DNA of 64,000 bases from NCBI GenBank assembly GCA_964030475.1, contig CAXIPT010000008.1, forward strand, positions 480,072 through 544,071. Reading direction: 5' to 3'. The notes below the pieces were generated by a model. That model made no database searches, had not been told where the DNA came from, and saw nothing but the letters and a program-made list of their open reading frames with translations. The first letter of the stretch is position 1, and each line of letters opens with the position of its first letter. Source of the stretch: Tethya wilhelma (taxonomy: Eukaryota; Porifera; Demospongiae; Tethyida; Tethyidae). Below, in pieces: positions 12,218 through 25,895 of this stretch. The position numbers and the translations under genes are program-made.

Positions 12218-14588
12218 GTGAGATTACCACAATGCTACGCTCCATCACACACAACTCTTCAACAATGAGGACAGTGATCGACCACACTCATTAATTTCCT
12301 ACCACTGTCATTTAACCAATGCTTGAGGAGAGAGTCTCTGGACATGTGCACACACAGGTGCTGGGATGGTTTAGCTCGAGAACAGTAGGACATAACAAAA
12401 ACAGAGGCACCAGTGTTTTGTCATTTTTGAGCATGGGGGAGTGAAGCACTGTAACACACAAACTACAACATAAGAAGAAAAGTGCAAATTCCTGTACCTT
12501 ACATAACATTGCAGTTTTATATACAAAAACACCACCAAAGTTTTACGTAAAGTATATATTACATCACCTGTCTCCGTGAGTAGCGTGCATGGCTTGCGCA
12601 TATAAAAATTACAATACCATTGAGACTCACAAAATGTGACAAAATTCTCGGTGTATATACATTGTACGATGGAAATGAACTTGCCTATTAAAAAGTCAAT
12701 TCTTGCTTCCAATAAGGAATGCATCCTTTTCTCAATATCAATGCCTACTACTGTAGTTCCATATGGCTAGCTACAGCTTCAATCCTAGAGCCTATACTCT
12801 GCGAAAGCTCTTTGTCCAAAGAACACCTTCAATTTAGAGGGTATTAGATTGGAGAAAGAGGTTAATGGGTGCTAGTAGCTTGTGGTCAGTTTGCTTCCAT
12901 TGAGTAGACAGACTGCTACTACAGTAATGGCTGGCGTCTGTTAGCTGTGCTCGAGACCCCCCTTGAGGTTTTGTCTCCGTATTCATTGATCCAACACCCT
13001 TGAGCAATTATCCTCTCTTTGGTGTGATTCATGTGGCTATGAGGCAATTCATTGGCCGACTGTCTGTTTATTTGTGAATCATAATTACTGCCACATGCTT
13101 CACGGCTCTCTTTGCTGCAATATAGCTGCCTCTTGATGGAATATTGCGAGCACAGTTATAGTCCTTTAATTAGAAAGTAATATCGAAATCCTGTTTACAG
13201 AATTTGAAGCGTCGTGCGTGGACATTCTTTACAGAATACCTCATTAAGAGGGGTAAAAATCGGACGGAGATTCTTTTACTCAAAGGCTTGCAATATTTTG
13301 CCAGTGGGACTTTTGATGATATTCATAGGGTAGCCTCCTCTGGACTTACTGCCTATGGTTGATGCATTATTCATTTGTTCTGCCGACATGTGTTCCCCAG
13401 ACCACCCCTACAGACTTAGCTATATTAGGTATGCCATTAGCACATAGCTGTGAGAATGGCGTTTATGGAGTGTCACCAAATCTGTACGGGTCCTTTGTTT
13501 TTCGATCCGAAATCCATTTAGCACAATACTTGCTACTAACTTGATATCTCAGATTAGGTTATTTGTGACTATTGCTATAGAGTAGCATATGTATGTGTGT
13601 ATGTATGTTTCGAATGTCAGCAGTTTAGTGGGTGTTAGATCTCAAAGTTTTTCTCTTGCCTTTTTTCTCTCCTTTTGGACGAGTTGAGTGAGTGTAGTTG
13701 GCAATGGAGGACCCAACGGTTGCATTCTTGGCTATACAGGTCCCTAATATGGGGGCACACTGCGCTCGTTTCCAGTGGCACAAGTGTATGACGTACACGT
13801 CAGGTGTGTGGGTCCGTTGAATGGAGTCCTCCCAAATTTAGCAATACTATACCTGCAAACACTAATTTATCAAGCTTTAGAGTGAGAGCTACTTGCATAT
13901 TAAGCACATTGCACACCATCCTATAGCCGCTATTAGACTGACTGCATTCTATGTATCAATACACGGAGAATGGAATGATTCGGATGAATGGTTAGTCGGG
14001 TGCTGACTAAACTAAATAAGGCATAGCAGGTCACTCTACATTTCTTTGGCTATTCAGGCATTCTAGTTATGTGTGTTTCAAATTAAAATCCAATGTCTAA
14101 TAATTTTAGCGCTGTAGGCCAAAATAACCACTCGACAACCAGCCCAGAGTTATTTTATTTTAAAAAAAACTTCAAGCGAAAAATTCTTGTCACTCAATCA
14201 GTCGCCCATGTACTCTAGCTACACACATACACACAAGTGTTGTTTTCGAGTACTTGCGAATGTGCTTGCTGTGCTTGTAGACATCTGTGATTGTAATACT
14301 AGCTAGTTGTGATGGAATTTGGCTGCCAGAGTTTGTCTCTGAAGCTCTCTCTTGAATTCCTTTGGCTTGGAATGTAATGTTTGGATCATCAAAGGAGAAG
14401 ATGTGGATCTTGCACATGGATACACCCTGGGTAGAAATGTTATCTTGTCATGTGGCGAGCGATTCGAACGATATGTGATTCTGTGATGGTTATAGTAATA
14501 GAATTATTGTTGATTGCTCTTGATTGTCGGATTGAATTGTGTTCGTCTGGATTGTTGCTTTTTTGGATTGTTCGTTTTGGTGTAGCAG

Positions 14589-14626
<38 letters not shown>

Positions 14627-14636
14627 NGAGAGAGAG

Positions 14637-14691
<55 letters not shown>

Positions 14692-16473
14692 AACATTCAG
14701 TGTGTATCGTTATCATCATGTTTTCTTACTACAGCTCGAAATGGCCGTGCAGTACTGGAACACAAATTCAACCAAAATTGGTAAGGCAATCCACACCATC
14801 TGTTCACATAAGCCATTTTACATTGAACCATATATAGACTATTTTTGAGCTGCACATCCCATCGCAAGTAAGGCTATATTCCAGTCCAGTGATCACAACA
14901 TTGCATACATACACTCACTCACACCTTCGTTGTTTTGGTTCACTTCATTGCCTTGCGCATACCACATTATCATTTTTTGGCCGTAGATAGCTTTGAAATG
15001 CTCTGCGTTGTTAACTTGTGCTAATCCAAGCTGTGAGACATTTTTGGCTGATGTGTTTGCCTGAGATTGGCATGACACTGTGAGTGTCTTGGAGGGTAAT
15101 TCGGTTAATGTTTGGCCCAATTTTTGCATGCCATGGAATCTTGTGGTGCGATATTATTGTTTAATCAGTGTAGCGGTTACGATTAATCAATGAGGAAGGA
15201 ATGCTGGATTAATCGTGTGTGTGGATAGACTTACACTTTCTTGTGTGTGTGTGTGTTGAAAACCGATAACTCGATTGCTAATTGTGGTGGGGTTTTGTTT
15301 ATATTGGTAGTTTTGTTGTGAGTGAAATACTCCATTGTCGACACTCTCTCTGTTTGCACAAACTCAATCCATACTCTGTCTACAACAAAGTGAAATAAGC
15401 ACGCCTTTTGTTCAATAGCACTTGTTTTTTATCAACATTCGAATGAGCATACTATGTAGTCATTTAGAGCTAGTTCCATCTCTCGATCTCTCTTTGAAGT
15501 TTGATCTATTGACTGCTAGTTGTTATAAATTGTTTGCCAGTCATACATGTACATGCCTGATACCTCTGCTTGCAATGTGGCTTCCACTGTAAACAGCTCT
15601 CGATAAATGTTATGAGTACAATTCTCTCACTATTACCGCCACGTGTGTTTGTATGTTGTAAAGTATAAACAAACACAAATTACTCACTCTCTACTCACAC
15701 CACAACTCACTCTCTCTCACTCATCCCAGGTGGCCTCTTCAAGCAGTACCGCTCATTCTGGGACATGTACAAGGAGTACAGCATCAACTATGCCAAGGCC
15801 TGCAAGTAAGTTTTGCTTCTGTTATTTTAACCTTCTTCTTCCTTCTTTCTTGTCATTCATCTCCACAATATGGAGAATTTTAGTGCACAGAGTCGTACAA
15901 TAAGCAATACCCTAACAAAATAATGAGGAATCTGCTGTATTATGACAAAGAGCATACATATCTGAGTAGAATTTATGCATCTAGTTTTAGTTTTTGTTCT
16001 GGCCAACTGTAGGCACATCACACACAGAGGCTGATTATACAAATGATTTATTTTTTTCCCCTCCAGGCTGTTGAAGGACAAGAGAGCTATGGACGAGTCC
16101 TTCAATCGATTCATTGAGATGAAAAGAGGTGCTGCCATGCACACACTGGAGTCCCTCATGTTGCTACCTGTAAGTACTTTATCATGTGACTATCACATGA
16201 CTATCACATGACAGTCACACTACAATCATGTGACAATGTGTGAGCCAATCAAAAATAGGTTTTATTAATATAGTGCTCTATCTAGAATTATTTTTGTGAT
16301 ATAATTATGGGGGTCGTATGTATCATGTGTGACTTCATGTTGTTTGTGCTGCCAGGTTCAAAGGATATACGAGTACCACAAGTTATTGTTGAGGCTCTTC
16401 AACCTCACCCCCGTAGACCACCCTGACTATCATGACCTCAGATACACTGTCACCTGTGTGGGATCGGTAGGTC

Positions 16474-16538
<65 letters not shown>

Positions 16539-16877
16539 TTGTATCACATGCAAATAGAGACACACTATCACTATACATATCACATGTAGTTGAATGTAAT
16601 ACTATCAGTGTTTTGTGGGTTGTGACCCAGATCGCGTATTATGTGAATGTTTTGTGTTTGTAATGCTCAGATGGTCCAAGCTCGAGATCAGCAGCTCAAC
16701 TTGTTCCAGAATGAGACCAAACTGGAGCAGGTCCAGTCCCGGTTCCCCAATGACGACCTTCACCTCTCAGACCCCATTGAAGTCATTGAGGTGTGTGCAT
16801 TATGTGTTTCAGGTTTTATATGAGAAGATTAAACCTACATAGGAAAATTGATCCTAGCTGTACATGATGCCAAGCTT

Positions 16878-16944
<67 letters not shown>

Positions 16945-17744
16945 GCAGACCACTCGGAGATCGTCTCAACGAAGTCTCAAACATCGCAAGTCTGAGAGTT
17001 TTGGTAACAGTATGGACCAGACGGACGGTAGCTCTTCAGACAGGAAAAAGAGCAGTATTCGCCTGTACCTTGCCGAAGGCCCGGTCAAGACCATCTCTGT
17101 AAGAGCGTACACACAATGTATTGTGTTTTTTGTATAGAATTATGTGTGTCTGGTATGTTGTTTTGATTGTTTGGTCAGGGTGCAACAGAACACAAATATG
17201 ATGTTTGTTTGTTGCCCACCACTTTAGATCCACGGATACATTACTAGGTGTTGCTAACGAATGGGATTATACCCTCATTAATGTCCGATACGAGTGTTAG
17301 ATGGAGGGTCAGTTTTCCACTATAGCTGGGTGATATGGTGTCTTGTACCACAATAGGCAATACAATCTGTTTGTTTATTTTTGGACTCTCTCTCTCTCTC
17401 TCTCTCTCTCACTCTTGGCAGAGAGAGAGGGTTGAAAATGGGTTTGTGAAATGTGACTAGAAGAGCTTGTAAAATGAGCCATGCTGGGTAGTCTAGCGTG
17501 TCTGTCTGTGTGTGTGTTTGATGTATTGAAGGGCTGCATGTAAATTGTATGTATGTATGTATTTATGTATGTGTGTGCGGGTGTGTGTGTTGTTTGATGT
17601 GATACGAAGGTTTGATTTTGTATCAGTCATGATGATAATATTTGTGTTTGTTTGTGTAATTCTAGTGGCATTGTGGTAATGTATACGTGGAGGTGATGTG
17701 GTGGGTGGCTGTCTTTAGATTACACTTCCTGTTGACAAGATTCA

Positions 17745-17776
<32 letters not shown>

Positions 17777-18460
17777 NCCTGTACCTTGCCGAAGGCCCGG
17801 TCAAGACCATCTCTGTAAGAGCGTACACACAATGTATTGTGTTTTTTGTATAGAATTATGTGTGTCTGGTATGTTGTTTTGATTGTTTGGTCAGGGTGCA
17901 ACAGAACACAAATATGATGTTTGTTTGTTGCCCACCACTTTAGATCCACGGATACATTACTAGGTGTTGCTAACGAATGGGATTATACCCTCATTAATGT
18001 CCGATACGAGTGTTAGATGGAGGGTCAGTTTTCCACTATAGCTGGGTGATATGGTGTCTTGTACCACAATAGGCAATACAATCTGTTTGTTTATTTTTGG
18101 ACTCTCTCTCTCTCTCTCTCTCTCTCACTCTTGGCAGAGAGAGAGGGTTGAAAATGGGTTTGTGAAATGTGACTAGAAGAGCTTGTAAAATGAGCCATGC
18201 TGGGTAGTCTAGCGTGTCTGTCTGTGTGTGTGTTTGATGTATTGAAGGGCTGCATGTAAATTGTATGTATGTATGTATTTATGTATGTGTGTGCGGGTGT
18301 GTGTGTTGTTTGATGTGATACGAAGGTTTGATTTTGTATCAGTCATGATGATAATATTTGTGTTTGTTTGTGTAATTCTAGTGGCATTGTGGTAATGTAT
18401 ACGTGGAGGTGATGTGGTGGGTGGCTGTCTTTAGATTACACTTCCTGTTGACAAGATTCA

Positions 18461-18516
<56 letters not shown>

Positions 18517-19850
18517 GGCTTGCAGTCTCACGAGCGATTCTTCTTTCTCTTTGATGATATGCTCATCATAGCCAAACCAATCGGAAAGCACAAGTAAGTC
18601 CATTACCACAACCCCCCCCCCCTCCCCCCTCCACACACACACTCACTCACACACACTAACAACTACCGTATCTATAGCACTAATGCATGTTCTTACTTGC
18701 AGCCATGTTCATTAATGTCCAATTAAAACTGTGTGAAAATAGATTTACATTGGCACTGTTAAGTGCACACGCGTGATCGAGTTATTAAGAAGTGATTTCA
18801 CTAACTGTTTATATGGGTGTGCTACCCAGACAACAAATACGATAGACACACACACGACATAACCCACCTCTCACTGAAATTCACAGTAAATTTCACTGTT
18901 TAGCCTACACTACACTGGGTGTTCTTCCTACTGTGGTTTGGGGTAGCTTCCCTGTGGAGTCTAGTCTATGCTTGGCTACTGTGTGCATTATTAACTACCC
19001 AGTAGGTGATATAACTCACTTGCAATCTGTACCTATACATATATAGGCTTTCAATCGTGTCAGGGATCATCTGTTGCTATAGCAATAGACCACACCTTTC
19101 TCACTTGAGTAGAAATTAGACGTTTGATGATGGTTAAATAAATAAATAGATTGAAAAACCTTTCTGGAGTTATTACCATTAAAATACCACCTTTCAGTCA
19201 ATATGTCTTTGACCAGTTGCTGGTTGTGCATTTGCTTGGGTTCTGTTTGGCATGTGTAAAGTTAGCCGATGTTGACCCTGGATGCTTTCTACCAGTAGAG
19301 CTTCTCTCACTCCTTTTAGCTTCCCTCACTGACGGTGTGCCTGTTTGTTTGTCTGAACTCTTACAACCTACCTGCCTCATTATGGCATGGTGTTGTCCTA
19401 GGTGTGTGCCATGTCTTGGTATGTTAGCTTCCTCCCTCCGCTTGACAAAAATGGCTATTTTTTTTTCCTGTGAAAGTTTTCAGAGGATTCTTTACTTCCC
19501 TAAATGCATGGCAATAGACTTTATAGATAGCTAGGATCTCAGGGCTGGAGGTGGCTGGCTATGTGTTACATGTCAGGGAAAATGGTAGCTATTGTGGAGA
19601 CCAATGCAATGTGATCGTAGTTTAATACCTTGTGTGTGTGTGACCGCCATTGTTGTTGTTGTTGTTTTGTGGATTCATTTGAGCACCTTGCTGTCTCTGT
19701 TTGTTTAGAACTGTCACATTATAACACTTACCAACTGTAGCAACTGCTGTCACTTGCTGTGCACAACAAAATCAAAATACCTAGATTAATACAAACTGCT
19801 TCTCCTTGACTATCTTTAGGCAAAAAAAACAAACACGCCATTCACGTCTA

Positions 19851-19925
<75 letters not shown>

Positions 19926-20114
19926 NNNNNNNNNNNNNNNNNNNNNNNNNNNNNNNNNNNNNNNNNNNNNNNNNNNNNNNNNNNNNNNNNNNNNNNNNNN
20001 NNNNNNNNNNNNNNNNNNNNNNNNNNNNNNNNNNNNNNNNNNNNNNNNNNNNNNNNNNNNNNNNNNNNNNNNNNNNNNNNNNNNNNNNNNNNNNNNNNNN
20101 NNNNNNNNNNNNNN

Positions 20115-20158
<44 letters not shown>

Positions 20159-22135
20159 CACCAGTAAGTACACCATATACACCTTAAGCTTTCCATGTTT
20201 TTTTCCTCTGCTCCATTAACAAACTGTTTGTTAATTCTTTGAAGTTCTGTTGTATTGATCGGCTCCACTCAATGGAGGGATTAATGTGTGTGTGATCATG
20301 TGCACTAGCTATCAATGATATAGTGTGTCCTTCTACCTCAGGTGTATTGTGGCTCAGAGACAGGCCCTTCAACCGGACAAAGTCTCAATCCAGATCGTTA
20401 ACCTCACCAAATCATCTGTAAGTCGACCCTCCTCCCACCTTTGAACTTCAGTGTTGAATGCCGAATCAGCAATCTTGCAATACATCAAATTTTGCTGAGT
20501 TGGCACATTTTATACTGCCAGCTCAGCACCTTCTATAGCTGTGATGTATACTTTTTTGTTCAAATCAATGATATTATGCATTTCTGTCCATTTAGAACAA
20601 CATCCCAGTTTGGATGCAAGTCCATTCGAGTGAAAAGGCCAAGAATGTTCTTCTCAGAGCCTTGGAGCTGCTTGCCATTGCTGTGAGTGACTTCAATACT
20701 TAATGTCATTATGACAATGTAAGGATGATGTCATGGTTGTTTTTGTTGTACTCCTAACACAGGTTGCAGAGTCCAACTGTCAGATGTGGGTGAAGCTCTC
20801 AAAGGATGACCAAGCATACCCCCTTGTTGGTAAGATATCTATTCACTGGTGTGTTTTTTTCATGTGAGGCAATGCCCACACACTACATCCTTACATCATG
20901 TATTGGAACAGTTGTTGTTCATTGTACTCATGGACTGTGTGTAGGGGGGCTAGAGCTAATGGTATACCTGCTCTGTTTCATTCTGTAGGTCACGAGCATC
21001 CGTTTGTCATTCAGACCTTCCACAACAGACATCAGTTGGAGTTCCTTGGTGAGCACAAACCAACGCAGCTTCAATTTGTCATCAAGAGAAAGAGCCCCAT
21101 TTCAACACCTACTGGTAAGCCCATATCACCACCCCTCTGTACATACCTATCATACTATTATCGACATTTTTTTTTCTTTCTCCTTTTGTCAACCTTGTAC
21201 CAGAAGTCCCTAGCTCTCGACCGCGATTAAAGAGACAGACGTTCAGTTTTTCTAACTGGTGGAACAAGCGTCAGGGCAGAGATGGGAGCACCAGACACAA
21301 GTACAGGGTGTTCAGTGCCCCTCTCTCGGAGATCATCACCAACAACCAGCTTCCTGAGGTCTTACAGGTGAGACTTTCGCTTAAATAGATAGTAATTTTA
21401 GAATGTGTCTGTTGTATTTTTCACTTAAATGGATAGTAATTTCAAATATATCATTATGTGAGGTTGCGTTTGTGGTTCACAGGAGATGCTGATCAAGCTG
21501 TATACAGAAGGTCCCAAGACCCTTGGAATCTTCAGACAGTCGGCCAACCACAGAAAAGTGAAAGAGTTCAAGGAGTTAATTGACAACAGTAAGTGTACCA
21601 CAATAAAATAGGGGATATTAAAAAATTCTAGGTCTTTTGAGTTCGAGTCGAATGCTCTTGCCACTTAGCTACATGTACTACATATTACAGTATAGTTAAG
21701 CCCAAGAATTCTGACCAGTAACATAACAATGAGTCCATATGACAAAGAGTACTTGTTTACTTTGTTTTTCTTATCTTTGTGTTCAGGGGAGCCAGTGGAT
21801 CTCACCAATGTCTCCATCCACGTTGTTGCTGCCTTGTTGAAGGACCTCTTGAGAAGTGTGCCTGGCGGTATCCTCATGTCCAGTAGGTACACCGAATTTG
21901 TAGCCACCAATGATGTGAAGGACCCTCTCACAAGAGTACAACACATTCAAAAGTAAGCTATAAAAAGTTCCAATGGTCGCTTTTGGTTACTTTTGGTCAC
22001 TATTAGTACTATTTTGGTCTGACTAAATATCTATCTTGACATGTGTTTAAGCTTTCTTTATGTGAATATTTATACATAATACATTTGCTTACTTTGTATG
22101 TATAATATTATGATTGTATGCATGGTTTACTGAGA

Positions 22136-22175
<40 letters not shown>

Positions 22176-25129
22176 CCAGGGTCCTGAGCAAAATTCCCGA
22201 CGAGAATTTCCTCTTCCTTCGCTACCTTGTTCCTCTCCTCCACCACATAGCCATCAATGAGGAGACCAACTGCATGAACTCCATCAACCTCGCCATCTGT
22301 TTCTCCCCGAGTCTCCTCTGGCCAGACTCTGGCCTCGACGTCATCAAGAACGAGGTTCCTCCTCTCGTACAATTCATGATCGAACACTCTCCGGAGATTT
22401 TCGGCGAAGAACTGCCCGAGCTCTACAAGCAGGCTGCAAAGCCGTCCAGTCCCGGCGTGATGCAGATGGAGTTTGCAATGGAACAGCAACCTATTCGGGA
22501 GTACATTCCAACCAAGGTGGAAGACGGTGGTGCTTTCATTCACAAGAGAAGCGACAGTATTGATTCGTCGATGAGCGAGACATCGCTACCCGAAGATGCA
22601 GAGCAACTGAACTTGATTAGAACTCGTAAGAGTGGTCTCACGCTCAGCGATTCGCAACTCTCGGTCTCGCAGATGCTGGAAGAGGAAGAAGAAGAGGAAG
22701 AAATAGAGTTTGAGCCACCAGTTCCCATGAAACCTACGAGAGAGACGTACGGCAAGCATCCTCATCCCAAAGTGAGCATGATGACAGGCAAGGTCGATAG
22801 ACCTCGGACAAAGAGAGCGAAGAAGAGTCGTAAACCGGAACGTTCAAGTTCTCTCCGCGGTCCCAACGAGACTCCTCCACACAAGCTGAAGAGAATCAGA
22901 GACAGTGAAGCAGCTGCTCGAAGAAAGTCCATTGCCGTGCAGACGACTCTTCACGGAAAGCAACGAGCATTCTTGTCCGAGTTTGCCATAATCCCTCCAT
23001 CTCCAAATTCCTCATTTACATCATCATCTCAGGGGTACTCCCCCAAACCGTTCCGCCCACTGGACAAAGTGGACGAGACTCCAGACCTCTATCGTGGACC
23101 TTACGGAGACTTTACCAGCAAACACGCTCTCCAGAAGAAGAGACGTCTTGCCACACATTCTCACTCCTTCTCTAAAGGTTCTGATAACAAGCCCAGCAAA
23201 CCAAGCATACCAACATCAGCATCGACATCTTTCTACGACAAGCTCCTCCCTCTGGATCCTGCCGAGGCCAGAGCTAGGAGTCGATCGATGGGTAACCCAC
23301 TTGGAGGAGGAATGAAGAACCATCCCCAGGAGCTCGTTGAACAGGTCCGTGACTCTCCGGAGTGGTGTATTGGCGATGAGACCATCAGACAGCAGCCAGT
23401 GGTGAAGTTGCAGCAAGGGCGTATCGTCGCTCACAGTAACCAGTCCCTTGCAAGTAGCAGCAGATCGGGTAGTCTTGGAAGCTTTGGAAGTCAGAAGCTG
23501 ATTCTCACGCCGGGACACGTTCTACCGCCTCAGCAACAACCCAAAACGGCAACAACTCCCATGCAACAGCCATCACTTGCAGCAGTGAGCACTACCACTC
23601 CAGAACAGTTCTCCATCAGCAAGCACTTTGCCGTGTCTGAAATGGACTACACTCACAGCACACCCACCACCACCACTCAGATCCTCACCTCAGCTCCCCT
23701 CTCATCCTCAACTCCCTACAGCAGCTACTCTCAGGCTCCAGCTCAACAAAAACGTGAGCAAATGTCAAAGTTTCACAAACAGGGGACTTATTCTGGTGAC
23801 GAAGATTCGCTGGATCGTGTCCAGAAGAAGTTTCACGAGAGAAAACGCATCGACAGCACAACCAGTACTGGTTCCGATTCGAACTTCAGCAAGAGTGCAT
23901 CATACCAGAGTTTCCTCACATCCCAACAGAAGAAGGACAGCCTCATGAGTCTCACGGAAGAATCAGGAATCGATGATCGACCCGAAAGTGATCAACACAT
24001 AAACAGTCTCCCTCGACCACACACGGCCGAGTTTGCACGACCTGAGCACAAAGCTACGATAGTCTATCCACCTCATCATCATCCCCAGGAGATGGACATG
24101 CCGAGAATGCTACCTGTTGGTGTCGTACTTGAAGCCGTCCCCGATCACGATCCAAACAAGCTCTATCCTACTAGTAGCGGCTACAATTCTGACACAGAAT
24201 CGTCTCCCAGTCGAACGCTCAGTAGGCCCGGTAAGATCAAAGAAGTGACCACACCCACAAAGACCACCATCCCTGTGAGATATCAGAGGGCCACTTTTAC
24301 TTCTAGACGTGGTGGAGACTGGAGCGACCCACATCATCACCAGCGATATCAGCAAACCTTTTCTCCATCTTCGGACGAAGGCCAGTCTAAGACTGAACCA
24401 ATGACCTCACCTTCGCCACACATTCAAGAGTCGATGGAGAGTCTCACTGATGATGTCATTACAATTGAGCAACAACAGGCTCAGTCTACTCAGGAGTCAA
24501 GTACAGAGAAATCTTCAAGTGTTCGTACAACAGCAGGGACAGTTACAAGAAGAGGTGACAGTTCCAAGGTAGAAAAACTGACAGAAATCTTCAAGCAGAA
24601 AGAGAGAAGAGATTCTGATGTCGAAGACTCTAAAGTACGTCTTGGACTGATTCCTACAAGGAGAGAGAGATCGAGAAGCACCTCCGAAAAGGAAGTGATG
24701 AGAATCATTCACAAGATTCCCGAAGAAGATGAACAGTTGCTAGCCACCTCCACTCAGGCGAGCAGAACCACCACTGCACGCGAAGAGGCTGAAAAACAAG
24801 CTGAAACACACAAAATCTGGCAATCCTCTACTCCCACGGCGGCCGATCGTACCAAAGCCTGGGAACAAGTGTCAAAAACCCAGTTTCAACGTCTAGATGG
24901 CCCACCTGTGAGGACAATTCACACCGAAGGTGGACCATCCTTGCATCAATCGACCACCAAGAAGTCACTCACACCCGAAATGAAGCGGAAGAGTTCCACC
25001 ATGCCCGAGTACCTGATCACCAGGAGCAAAGGGGCTGGAGGTAGCATGGTTAGAACACTCAAGATCTCGTCGTACGAAGTGCCCGAACCTAAGAAGATAC
25101 GCCGAATCAATTTGAGAACTTACCACTAA
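11563..25129 (+). CDS. RhoGEF/RhoGAP protein, ARHGAP20-like (DH-PH-RA-RhoGAP), 5' incomplete
   Basis: Exons in phase: 11563-11671, probably 11894-11921, 14735-14780, 15730-15805, 16067-16169, 16356-16466, 16671-16790, 16943-17098, 18517-18593, 20342-20417, 20596-20682, 20763-20829, 20989-21114, 21204-21367, 21483-21588, 21787-21952 and 22180-25129. Order of domains: DH (RELLRTEDTYLENL, LMLLPVQRIYEYHKLLL), start of PH (ERFFFLFDDMLIIAKP), RA (ending AYPLVGHEHPFVIQ, as in ARHGAP20) and RhoGAP with arginine finger GIFRQSAN, LLKDLLRSVPG and NLAICFSPSLLWP. The last exon adds about 880 residues of Ser/Thr-rich tail with an acidic run and a basic patch (KRAKKSRK). It should load and hydrolyse GTP on Rho-family GTPases. 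One DH segment and the middle of PH are not found; the latter may lie in the gap 19926-20114. N-terminal exons are not seen. Confidence 0.85.
14190..15129 (-). CDS. Possible nested antisense two-exon gene (147 aa)
   Basis: Two minus-strand exons join in phase: 14923-15129 (start ATG 15129, ending NEVNQNNEG before a GTGAGT donor) and 14190-14426 (acceptor CCCAG, then GVSMCKIHIFSFDD, stop at 14190). The product would have 147 residues, no signal peptide and no family I recognise. Its intron contains the plus-strand DH exon 14735-14780, so it would overlap the RhoGEF/GAP gene in antisense. Support is only the consensus splice sites, matching phase and protein-like composition; chance remains possible. 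Confidence 0.3.
14592..14689. repeat. Compound (TG)n-N-(GA)n microsatellite
   Basis: TG repeats change to GA repeats across a single N at 14627, just upstream of the DH exon at 14735. Open frames through it are repeat artefacts. Confidence 0.85.
17062..18492 (+). repeat. 716-bp tandem duplicate around a single N
   Basis: 17062-17776 is repeated from 17778 with an offset of 716 bases and no visible differences apart from the length of the TC tract. The N at 17777 sits between copies. As a result the 3' end of the exon at 16943-17098 appears a second time at 17778-17814 without an acceptor. Most likely a contig overlap left in the scaffold. Confidence 0.8.
19855..20157. repeat. (TC)n, 189-N gap, (GT)n
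   Basis: Assembly gap at 19926-20114 bounded by TC and GT repeats, within the RhoGEF/GAP intron where part of the PH domain is missing. Confidence 0.9.
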
Positions 25130-25399
25130 ACACTTGAGTATTTTTTTTCTAGAATTGACATGTTTATTGTGTGTGTTTTGTTTGTGTAACGACTTGTACT
25201 GTCAAGATATTATGTCCTGTCTTTGTGTTTATGTGTACATGTAATGTGTGTATGAATGTCTGGCCTTTTTTGTATCCTTTGTTTGTTCTACATAATTTAT
25301 CAATTTTAGCAACCTTGAACCATATAATCGTAGCCAGCGCTGTAACATTGTGAATTTAACGATCTTTACCAGTAGCACTTACGTTTACCTGCGTCCCAA
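25130..25399. other. 3' flank of the RhoGEF/GAP gene
   Basis: T-rich sequence following the stop codon; presumably 3' UTR and a short intergenic region. No canonical polyadenylation signal is obvious. Confidence 0.4.
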
Positions 25400-25412
25400 G
25401 TATAAAAATCAC

Positions 25413-25422
25413 ACGCATGCGC
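25413..25422. promoter_or_regulatory. NRF1/alpha-Pal-like palindrome
   Basis: ACGCATGCGC, partner of the site at 6168-6179 at the edge of the duplicated block. It lies between the RhoGEF/GAP 3' end and lipocalin-like gene B. Confidence 0.4.
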
Positions 25423-25895
25423 TTTATAGAACGCGCGGGTTGTCCCCTGGGAATTTCCCGTTATTTTTCCCTCGCGATCGCTTGTGACCATAATAGCATT
25501 ATTATCAGCGATAATACAACTGGTGTTGTAGTAGTTTAGTCATGAACAATTGCAAGTATGTGGCTCACCCTCATTCATAGAGTACTATATCTGACATGAA
25601 AGCTTGTATACATCACCTCAATGCTATTGTAGCCAACCAATTTGGTGCCTAATTGCGGCCATACCTACAATTCAGTTTATCCATCTTCTCATAACCAGAT
25701 CCGAACAATTCCTAAAAAGGAAATAACTATGATATTATTATTGCAGCTTTATCAATAATTATACCAATATCAATTCAGCAAAAATTCTTACAGCATCTGA
25801 GCAAATTAAACTTAGCAAAGCAATGATTAACAGCACACACAGTAAATGCAGAATCAAGTTCACTATTCATTCTCAAGTGGAGTTCAGAGTTTGGA

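Noticed and set aside
13199..13361. Possible exon after an acceptor at 13198 (NLKRRAWTFFTEYLIKRG)
   Set aside because: It does not resemble the missing DH segment and has no convincing donor in phase.
22127..22543. Minus-strand frames inside the last RhoGEF/GAP exon
   Set aside because: They overlap a clear RhoGAP coding sequence with conserved catalytic residues; they are shadows.
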